The position numbers and the translations under genes are program-made. A stretch of 5,715 bases of DNA from Bifidobacterium breve. Its GTDB lineage: Bacteria; Actinomycetota; Acidimicrobiia; Acidimicrobiales; Ilumatobacteraceae. The notes beneath the pieces are model-generated. The model made no database searches, was not told where the DNA came from, and saw only the letters and a program-made list of their open reading frames with translations. The stretch lies in NCBI GenBank assembly GCA_943325425.2, contig CALPPJ020000105.1:1-5715 (forward strand). Direction: 5' to 3'. Positions 1 through 4,860 of this stretch are shown one piece after another; positions within the stretch are counted from its first letter, which is position 1, and each line of letters begins with the position of its first letter.

Positions 1-960
1 ACGCACGATCGCACTCACGTGCAAACCAGCCTTGTGAGCGAATGCGCCAGTGCCGACGTAGGGCGCTTGCGGATTCATTGGGCGATTCAAAACTTCCGCC
101 ACATGATTACTCACTGCTGTCAAACGATCAAGACGACCTTCTGGTAAACACTGGTAACCCAGTTTCAATTGCAAGTTCGGGATGACGGTGGTGAGATTGG
201 TATTACCAGTGCGCTCACCCAGACCATTCAACGTTCCTTGCACATGACCAGCACCGCTGAGTACAGCGGCCATCGAGTTGGCAACTGCACAACCAGTGTC
301 GTCATGGCAATGAATGCCGATCGTGACATCGTTGCCCACATGGCTCTTCACTTGAGCGACGATCTGTTGCACTTCGTGCGGAAGGCTTCCGCCATTGGTA
401 TCGCACAACACCAAGTGGCTTGCACCCTTCATCACCGCTGCTTCAAGGGCGCGTAGTGCGAATTCTTCGTTGCGCTTAAAACCATCAAAGAAGTGCTCCA
501 TGTCAACTAGCACGCGACGTCCGTTGCCCTTGAGGTATTCAACCGAGTCGGCGATCATCGCGATGCCTTCTTCGAGGGTTGTCTGCAACGCGTTGATGAC
601 GTGATAGTCCCAGCTTTTTGCCACGATGCACACGGCACTGGTGTTGGCATCGATGAGGTGACGCAATGTTGCATCATCATCAACTTTTCCTTTGGGGCGA
701 CGAGTTGAACCAAAGGCAACCAAGGTGCTCGTGGTGAACTTCAACTCTGTTGCCGCGCGAGCAAAGAACTCAATGTCTTTCGGGTTCGCTCCAGGCCAGC
801 CACCTTCGATGTAATGCACTCCCAAGTAATCGAGCTGTTCGGCAATACGAAGCTTGTCCTCAACCGATGCCGAGACGCCCTCTACCTGTAGGCCGTCGCG
901 CAAGGTGGTGTCGAATACTTCGATCATGTTCATTGGCATGTTGTTAGTCATGTTGCTCAT
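1..960 (-). CDS. cimA: (R)-citramalate synthase, N-terminal part (3' end outside window)
   Basis: Condenses pyruvate with acetyl-CoA to (R)-citramalate, the committing step of the threonine-independent isoleucine route; cytoplasmic. The 320 visible residues form the catalytic TIM barrel of the DRE-TIM metallolyase (LeuA/HCS) family: DTTLRDGLQ at 17-25 (catalytic R21, metal ligand D22), YIEGGWPGANPKD at 50-62, VAFGSTRRPK at 81-90, HCHDDTG at 217-223 (metal-binding H217 and H219) and NGLGERTGNTNL at 245-256. The GGWPG and FGSTRR signatures point to the CimA subfamily rather than LeuA or homocitrate synthase. Family members run to about 520-540 residues, so the C-terminal regulatory dimer domain is missing here. 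ATG at 960 is chosen because GAGAG (972-968) lies seven bases upstream and an in-frame TGA lies a few codons further up. In-frame ATGs also occur at codons 4, 8, 10 and 12, so the exact start is uncertain. Expression is probably controlled by the isoleucine attenuator just upstream. Confidence 0.93.
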   Translation of the reverse strand, partial: MSNMTNNMPMNMIEVFDTTLRDGLQVEGVSASVEDKLRIAEQLDYLGVHYIEGGWPGANPKDIEFFARAATELKFTTSTLVAFGSTRRPKGKVDDDATLRHLIDANTSAVCIVAKSWDYHVINALQTTLEEGIAMIADSVEYLKGNGRRVLVDMEHFFDGFKRNEEFALRALEAAVMKGASHLVLCDTNGGSLPHEVQQIVAQVKSHVGNDVTIGIHCHDDTGCAVANSMAAVLSGAGHVQGTLNGLGERTGNTNLTTVIPNLQLKLGYQCLPEGRLDRLTAVSNHVAEVLNRPMNPQAPYVGTGAFAHKAGLHVSAIVR

Positions 961-994
961 GGGTTTTCTCTCTGTGGTTGAGGTTCATTCCGAG

Positions 995-1022
995 AAACAG
1001 AAAAGCCGCCCGGTGGGCGGCT
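995..1022 (-). terminator. Intrinsic terminator of the cimA attenuator
   Basis: Read on the minus strand, AGCCGCCC (1022-1015) pairs perfectly with GGGCGGCT (1011-1004) around a three-base ACC loop, giving an eight-base-pair, almost all-GC stem. The T-rich tail TTTTCTGTTT (1004-995) follows directly. It ends 34 bases before the cimA start and after the leader peptide stop, so it can only act on transcripts heading into cimA. That position is why I read it as an attenuator rather than the end of another gene. Confidence 0.85.
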
Positions 1023-1026
1023 GACT

Positions 1027-1050
1027 GCGCACGAGAACGAACCCGTGCGC
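1027..1050 (-). promoter_or_regulatory. Stem-loop between leader peptide and attenuator terminator
   Basis: On the minus strand GCGCACG (1050-1044) pairs with CGTGCGC (1033-1027), with a possible extra G-T pair at 1043/1034 and an eight-base loop. The stem begins at the G of the leader's TAG stop codon (1052-1050), so a ribosome finishing the leader would melt it, whereas a ribosome held at the isoleucine codons upstream should leave it free. Only four bases separate it from the terminator stem. It may be a pause hairpin or part of the switch; I could not find a strong alternative pairing with the terminator arm by eye. Confidence 0.6.
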
Positions 1051-1103
1051 TAGCGAATAATGATGATGGCTGCAGTGTTACGGGAAGTAGTCACGGCGTT
1101 CAT
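1050..1103 (-). CDS. cimA leader peptide with four consecutive isoleucine codons
   Basis: A 17-codon reading frame, ATG at 1103 to TAG at 1052-1050, encodes MNAVTTSRNTAAIIIIR. The run ATC ATC ATT ATT (1067-1056) sits just before the stop codon, which is where control codons lie in ribosome-dependent attenuators of the trp, his, leu and ilv type. A stem-loop and an intrinsic terminator follow at once, then cimA. Inference: when charged tRNA-Ile is scarce the ribosome stalls on the run and lets transcription continue into cimA; when isoleucine is plentiful termination wins. An in-frame TGA three codons before the ATG limits how far upstream it can start. GAGAAG lies only two bases before the ATG, a poor ribosome site, so a leaderless start is possible. 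The peptide itself probably has no function beyond being translated. Confidence 0.8.
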   Translation of the reverse strand: MNAVTTSRNTAAIIIIR

Positions 1104-1111
1104 TGCTTCTC

Positions 1112-1140
1112 AGTCAACAGGATTCTGCGCCCAGTGTCAA
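1112..1140 (-). promoter_or_regulatory. Possible promoter of the cimA leader transcript
   Basis: On the minus strand a perfect -35 hexamer TTGACA (1140-1135) is followed after 17 bases by TTGACT (1117-1112), which shares only three positions with TATAAT. If used, transcription would begin at about 1105-1103, on or next to the leader ATG, giving a leaderless leader peptide. The -35 match is strong and the -10 match is weak, so the call is tentative. Confidence 0.35.
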
Positions 1141-1199
1141 CGCCAAGGCGATATTTCTGAAGCTTCCGAGTTCATCGTGATTCTCGGTAAGGTTCGGGA

Positions 1200-2201
1200 A
1201 TGGCCGAACCAAAGCGCGAACTCTCCCCCGGTATGCAGGAACAACTTGATCTTGGCTTCGTATTCGGTGGACTCGCCACGTTTGGTCAGCGCCCTTTTTT
1301 GACTGAGCCATCACAACTCGATGAGTGGCAACCTGATGTCGCCATCGTTGGTGCGCCCTACGACAACTCAACGACTAATCGTCCCGGCGCCCGCTTTGGC
1401 CCGCGCGCTATTCGCTCACAGGCTTACGAACCTGGCAGCTATCACATGGACTTGAGCATTGAGATTTTCGATTACCTCGAAGTCGTCGACTTTGGTGATG
1501 CGTATTGCCCTCACGGTCAGACCGATGTCAGCTTGGCCAATATCAAAGCCCGCGTCGGCGAAGTTGCCAGTCGCGGAATCATTCCGATCACACTTGGTGG
1601 CGACCACTCCATCACGTGGCCCGCCGCAACCGCAGTTGCTGAGGCCAAAGGATTTGGCAACGTTGGCATGGTGCACTTTGATGCACATGCCGACACCGCC
1701 GACATTCTTTATGGCAACTTGGCAAGTCACGGAACACCGATGCGCCGACTCATCGAGTCAGGTGCAATTCCGGGCAAGAACTTTGTGCAAGTTGGTTTGC
1801 GCGGTTACTGGCCACCCAAAGAAATTTTCGACTGGATGCGCGAACAAGGAATGCGTTGGCACACCATGGACGAAATTTGGCAACGCGGATTTCAAGCGGT
1901 GATGAAAGATGCAGTGACCGAGGCTTTAGCGGCTGCCGACAGTTTGTACATCTCGATTGACGTTGACAGTCTTGACCCATCGTTTGCTCCCGGAACTGGA
2001 ACACCCGAGCCAGGCGGAATCATGTCGGCAGATTTGTTACGCATGGTGCGCACGTTGTGTCTTGAACACAATGTGGTCGGCATCGACATTGTTGAAGTTT
2101 CACCGGCCTATGACGTGAGCGATCTCACTGTCAATGTGGCACACCGCTTGGCGTTTGAATGTCTGGCCGGCCTTGCAGCCCGCCGACGCAATCAACAATG
2201 A
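1200..2201 (+). CDS. Ureohydrolase, agmatinase/guanidinobutyrase-like
   Basis: A Mn-dependent hydrolase of the arginase/agmatinase superfamily that splits a guanidino compound to urea plus an amine; cytoplasmic. At 333 residues it has full family length. The binuclear metal site is complete: GGDHS at 133-137 (H136), HFDAHADT at 159-166 (D161, H163, D165) and SIDVDSLDP at 252-260 (D254, D256), followed by the PGTGTPEPGG loop at 264-273. NRPGARFGPRAIR at 60-72 is typical of agmatinases rather than arginases, and SHGTP at 177-181 is the substrate-side loop. These motifs fix the chemistry, not the substrate: agmatine, 4-guanidinobutyrate, 3-guanidinopropionate or another guanidine are all possible, so no symbol is given. 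ATG at 1200 is preceded by AAGG (1189-1192) seven bases away; an in-frame ATG at 1233 is a less likely start. It is monocistronic, divergent from cimA and convergent with ilvE. Confidence 0.88.
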   Translation: MAEPKRELSPGMQEQLDLGFVFGGLATFGQRPFLTEPSQLDEWQPDVAIVGAPYDNSTTNRPGARFGPRAIRSQAYEPGSYHMDLSIEIFDYLEVVDFGDAYCPHGQTDVSLANIKARVGEVASRGIIPITLGGDHSITWPAATAVAEAKGFGNVGMVHFDAHADTADILYGNLASHGTPMRRLIESGAIPGKNFVQVGLRGYWPPKEIFDWMREQGMRWHTMDEIWQRGFQAVMKDAVTEALAAADSLYISIDVDSLDPSFAPGTGTPEPGGIMSADLLRMVRTLCLEHNVVGIDIVEVSPAYDVSDLTVNVAHRLAFECLAGLAARRRNQQ

Positions 2202-2210
2202 CTTAGTTTT

Positions 2211-2256
2211 TCTGGTGGCGAAAACGTGCGGATTTCCGCACGTTTTCGCCACCAGA
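2211..2256. terminator. Perfect 21-bp inverted repeat, probable bidirectional terminator
   Basis: Bases 2211-2231 pair without mismatch with 2236-2256 around the loop ATTT. The inner core CGTGCGG/CCGCACG is GC-rich and is followed by TTTT on either strand, because the outer stem carries AAAA/TTTT. It lies ten bases after the ureohydrolase stop and twelve bases beyond the ilvE stop, so it can serve both convergent genes. There is no long T-tract outside the full stem, so release probably uses the inner core with its internal T-run. Confidence 0.75.
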
Positions 2257-2267
2257 TTCACCAAGGG

Positions 2268-3188
2268 TTATTTGGCGAGTTCGCACCAGTGGGCGTACTT
2301 GGCTTCTTGGCCACGCACGACGCGCCCATACATCTGACCAATAGCAGTTGTTGCTGGGCCAGGTGCCGGAACTGAACGATCGTCGACCGATGCAACTGCG
2401 CTGACTTCAGCAGCAGTACCGCACACAAAGATTTCGTCAGCGATGTACAGGTCACTACGGGCAATGTTGTCAATGCGAATATCGATGCCAAGATCGCGAC
2501 CGATTTCCATCACTGAGTTCTGGGTGATTCCCTCAAGTGCACCAGCCGACAACGGAGGCGTCAAGATGATGCCATTACGTGAGCAGAAAATGTTTTCGCC
2601 AGTGCATTCGGCAACAAGGCCGTTCGGAGCCAACATGATGGCTTCGTCGTAACCAGCGCGCAATGCTTCAACTTTGGCCAACGATGAGTTGACATAGTTA
2701 CCAACAGTCTTGGCTGCCGGCGGCATAGTGTTGTGATCGTGGCGGGTCCACGAAGAAATCTTCATACGGACACCCTTGGTTAACGCATCGTCACCCAAGT
2801 AAGCACCCCAAGGCCAACAAGCAATCGCTACATCAACCTTGCACGGCAATGTGTTGAGTCCCATTTCGCCGTAGCCGTAGTACGCCAACGGTCGCACGTA
2901 ACACGACGGCAAACCAGTAGACGCAACGGTGTCTTTGGTGGCCTGAATCAGTTCTTCAACGGTGTACGGAATTTCCATACCAAGAATGTGGGCGCTGCGG
3001 AACAAACGCTCGATGTGCTCGGTAAGGCGGAAAATCGCGGTGCCCTTCGACGTTTCGTAGGCACGGATTCCTTCGAAAACTCCGGTGCCATAGTGAAGTG
3101 TGTGGGTGAGCACGTGTACTTGTGCCTTATCCCAATCGACCAATTCGCCGTTCATCCAAATTTTTGGGGTGGGGATCAATGTGGGCAT
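2268..3188 (-). CDS. ilvE: Branched-chain amino acid aminotransferase
   Basis: A PLP enzyme of fold-type IV that interconverts isoleucine, leucine and valine with their 2-oxo acids, using glutamate/2-oxoglutarate; the last step of all three syntheses. It has 306 residues, close to the bacterial IlvE norm. The start KIWMNGELVDWDKA (9-22) and HYGTGVFEGIRAY (32-44) are classic. The PLP lysine is K160 in PPAAKTVGNY, and the cofactor-binding ECTGENIF spans 194-201 (E194). CGTAAEV near residues 257-263 is the phosphate/substrate loop. These mark an IlvE-type transaminase rather than D-amino acid transaminase or aminodeoxychorismate lyase. ATG at 3188 has GGAG (3198-3195) six bases upstream. It lies 54 bases after leuB on the same strand with no terminator visible between, so the two are probably cotranscribed. 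Confidence 0.95.
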   Translation of the reverse strand: MPTLIPTPKIWMNGELVDWDKAQVHVLTHTLHYGTGVFEGIRAYETSKGTAIFRLTEHIERLFRSAHILGMEIPYTVEELIQATKDTVASTGLPSCYVRPLAYYGYGEMGLNTLPCKVDVAIACWPWGAYLGDDALTKGVRMKISSWTRHDHNTMPPAAKTVGNYVNSSLAKVEALRAGYDEAIMLAPNGLVAECTGENIFCSRNGIILTPPLSAGALEGITQNSVMEIGRDLGIDIRIDNIARSDLYIADEIFVCGTAAEVSAVASVDDRSVPAPGPATTAIGQMYGRVVRGQEAKYAHWCELAK

Positions 3189-3242
3189 TGCGGACTCCGT
3201 TCGAAAGTTCTGTTAGTGAGATTAGTTGGTAACGAGTTGGGC

Positions 3243-4247
3243 TTAGCCCTTAATTCGGGCTGCGATCGCGTCAGCGATCTCAACTGTGCTTCCGGTAACT
3301 GGGTCGGCGCAAGCTGCACGAATACGATCTGCAGCCTGACTTTCACCCAAGAAATCAAGCATTAAGGCCGCCGACAAAATTGCTGCGGTCGGATTCGCTT
3401 TGCCAGTTCCGACAATGTCGGGGGCCGAACCGTGCACTGGTTCAAACATGCTGGGGCCTGTACGGGCGGGGTTGAGGTTGGCCGACGATGCCAAGCCAAT
3501 GCCGCCCGAGACTGCTCCACCGAGGTCGGTCAAAATGTCACCAAACAAGTTGTCGGTCACAATGACGTCATAACGATGTGGGTCTTGCACGAAGTAGATA
3601 CATGCGGCGTCAACGTGGTTATACGCAGTTCCGATATGCGGGTATTCGGCGGCGACATCATTGAAGGCTCGCTCCCACAAGTTGCCAGCGAAAGTGAGCA
3701 CGTTGGTTTTGTGCACCAATGTGACGTGCTTGCGCTCACGCTTGTTTGCCAATTCAAATGCGTAACGAATGCAACGCTCAACACCCATACGAGTGTTGAC
3801 ACTTCCTTGCGTCGCGACTTCGTGAGGGGTGCCCTTACGCAACACTCCACCTTCGCCCACATACGGGCCTTCGGTGTTTTCACGAATACAAATGAAATCG
3901 TGCGGCTTGGTGTGACCAGGCGCAGTGCCAATGAATGGACGCTGGTTGATGTACAGATCAAGCTCGAAGCGCATCTTGAGCAACAAGCCACGCTCGATGA
4001 CTCCAGGCGGAACATCGGGGGTTCCGACTGCTCCAAGAAGAATGGCATCGAAGGCCCGCAACTGGTTCAACACCTCATCGGACAAGATTTCGCCATCGCG
4101 CAAGAATCGTGCTCCGCCGAGGTCGAAATCGGTGGTGTCAATGTTGACTCCAGCCGCTCGGACCACTTTGAGGGCCTGGATAGTGACTTCGGGACCAATT
4201 CCGTCTCCGCCGATCACGGCAATACGGTGCGCTGTTGTTGCTGCCAT
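3243..4247 (-). CDS. leuB: 3-isopropylmalate dehydrogenase
   Basis: NAD-dependent oxidation and decarboxylation of 3-isopropylmalate to 2-oxoisocaproate in leucine synthesis. In organisms with CimA the same enzyme family can also convert erythro-3-methylmalate to 2-oxobutyrate for isoleucine. From ATG 4247 it has 334 residues, a typical actinobacterial length. GDGIGPEV is at 14-21, the substrate arginines lie in MRFELDLYINQRP (92-104), RENTEG is at 122-127, HKTNVL at 179-184 (catalytic K180), the metal aspartates are D213, D237 and D241 in DAACIYF and NLFGDILTD, and the NAD loop HGSAPDIVGTGKANP is at 272-286. Isocitrate and tartrate dehydrogenases are relatives, but the motif set fits LeuB best. 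An in-frame GTG at 4256 would add three residues, but it overlaps a likely -10 box and has no ribosome site, so I prefer the ATG. It is first in a probable leuB-ilvE operon, divergent from greA. Confidence 0.93.
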   Translation of the reverse strand: MAATTAHRIAVIGGDGIGPEVTIQALKVVRAAGVNIDTTDFDLGGARFLRDGEILSDEVLNQLRAFDAILLGAVGTPDVPPGVIERGLLLKMRFELDLYINQRPFIGTAPGHTKPHDFICIRENTEGPYVGEGGVLRKGTPHEVATQGSVNTRMGVERCIRYAFELANKRERKHVTLVHKTNVLTFAGNLWERAFNDVAAEYPHIGTAYNHVDAACIYFVQDPHRYDVIVTDNLFGDILTDLGGAVSGGIGLASSANLNPARTGPSMFEPVHGSAPDIVGTGKANPTAAILSAALMLDFLGESQAADRIRAACADPVTGSTVEIADAIAARIKG

Positions 4248-4256
4248 AAGTCCCAC

Positions 4257-4262
4257 ATCGTA
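4257..4262 (-). promoter_or_regulatory. Possible -10 element of leuB
   Basis: TACGAT on the minus strand (4262-4257) fits the actinobacterial TAnnnT -10 pattern. Transcription would begin near 4250, only about three bases before ATG 4247, giving a leaderless or nearly leaderless message. A TTGACG at 4278-4273 is only ten bases away, too close for a normal -35, and no good -35 is seen at standard spacing. Confidence 0.4.
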
Positions 4263-4377
4263 GGGGCTACGGCGTCAACCCAAACATTTCACGACGACTC
4301 GGGACTTTGGGTAGCCCGCTGTCCTGCACTGATAGACGAGTTCGAGCCCTGCCAACGCAAGGTTTCCCGCCTGGCGT

Positions 4378-4383
4378 TACCCT
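4378..4383 (+). promoter_or_regulatory. Possible -10 element of greA
   Basis: TACCCT ends six bases before the ATG at 4390, so the expected first transcribed base is the A of that start codon. No Shine-Dalgarno sequence precedes either greA start candidate, which agrees with a leaderless message. No clear -35 box is seen around 4355-4360. Confidence 0.45.
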
Positions 4384-4389
4384 ATGGGC

Positions 4390-4860
4390 ATGGCCCAGGT
4401 ACACCACCTCACCCAAACCGCTCTTGAGCGACTTCAGGCAGAATTTCACGACCTCACGACCCGAGGCCGCATTGAAGTTGCCGACAAGATCGAACGTGCC
4501 CGCGAGATGGGCGACCTCAAAGAAAATGGCGACTATCACGCCGCCAAAGATGAGCAAGGTCATATGGAAGGCCGCATTCGCCATCTTGAGTCGATTCTTG
4601 AAAATTACGAACTTGTTGAAACCGAAGACGGCGATGTTGTCGGACCCGGCAAGCTCGTCACTCTCTCAATCGATGGCGACGAACCCGAGACGTATTACCT
4701 CGGCTCTCGCGAAGAGAAGTTCGCTGGCGCAGCAACCATGACTCCCGAGTCGGCGCTCGGTCAAGCAATTCTTGGACGCCGCATTAACGAGACCGCCGAA
4801 TACGAAACACCCAACGGTTCAAAGTTGAGCGTGACGATTATCAGCGTGGAGCTGCCCTGA
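4390..4860 (+). CDS. greA: Transcription elongation factor GreA
   Basis: Enters the secondary channel of RNA polymerase and stimulates cleavage of backtracked RNA so that arrested complexes resume. The product from ATG 4390 has 156 residues, the usual GreA size. Residues 1-75 form the coiled-coil finger, with the acidic tip GDLKENGDYHAAKDEQG at 41-57; D42 and E45 match the two acidic residues that hold the catalytic Mg in GreA. The C-terminal FKBP-like domain carries ESALGQAILGRR and the closing YETPNGSKLSVTIISV. The tip sequence and length favour GreA over GreB or Rnk. ATG at 4384 (two codons longer) is an alternative; 4390 is preferred because the upstream TACCCT would place transcription start on it. 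The stop codon overlaps the start of the next gene, suggesting coupled translation. Confidence 0.94.
   Translation: MAQVHHLTQTALERLQAEFHDLTTRGRIEVADKIERAREMGDLKENGDYHAAKDEQGHMEGRIRHLESILENYELVETEDGDVVGPGKLVTLSIDGDEPETYYLGSREEKFAGAATMTPESALGQAILGRRINETAEYETPNGSKLSVTIISVELP
4848..4851 (+). promoter_or_regulatory. Ribosome binding site supporting a CTG start
   Basis: GGAG lies five bases before CTG at 4857, inside the last codons of greA. It is the only well-placed Shine-Dalgarno sequence for the downstream hydrolase, whose frame offers no ATG, GTG or TTG between the in-frame stop at 4785 and GTG 4983. It is the main evidence for the chosen start. Confidence 0.55.

Noticed and set aside
944..988. 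A 14-codon frame (ATG 988, minus strand) overlapping the cimA start in another frame
   Set aside because: No ribosome site, no amino-acid run, and it lies after the attenuator terminator; probably chance.
1166..1187. CCGAG/CTCGG inverted repeat just upstream of the ureohydrolase ribosome site
   Set aside because: Only five base pairs with a twelve-base loop; too weak to call an operator or RNA switch.
1459..1902. 147-codon open frame inside the ureohydrolase gene in another plus-strand frame
   Set aside because: It lies wholly within a gene with a complete active site and has no recognisable motif.
3189..3242. Possible attenuator or promoter in the leuB-ilvE gap
   Set aside because: The 54 bases show a ribosome site for ilvE but no hairpin with a T-tract, no leader frame and no convincing -10/-35 pair.
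4259..4271. CGTAG/CTACG mini-hairpin in the leuB-greA spacer
   Set aside because: Five base pairs, three-base loop, no T-tract; expected by chance.
4264..4284. Possible six-residue leader MFGLTP upstream of leuB
   Set aside because: It has only one leucine codon, no following terminator hairpin, and lies mostly upstream of the likely leuB transcription start.
3432..4427. Long 331-codon open frame on the plus strand opposite leuB
   Set aside because: It is antisense to a clear leuB, is rich in Cys and His in an atypical pattern and shows no known motif; a shadow of leuB codon use.
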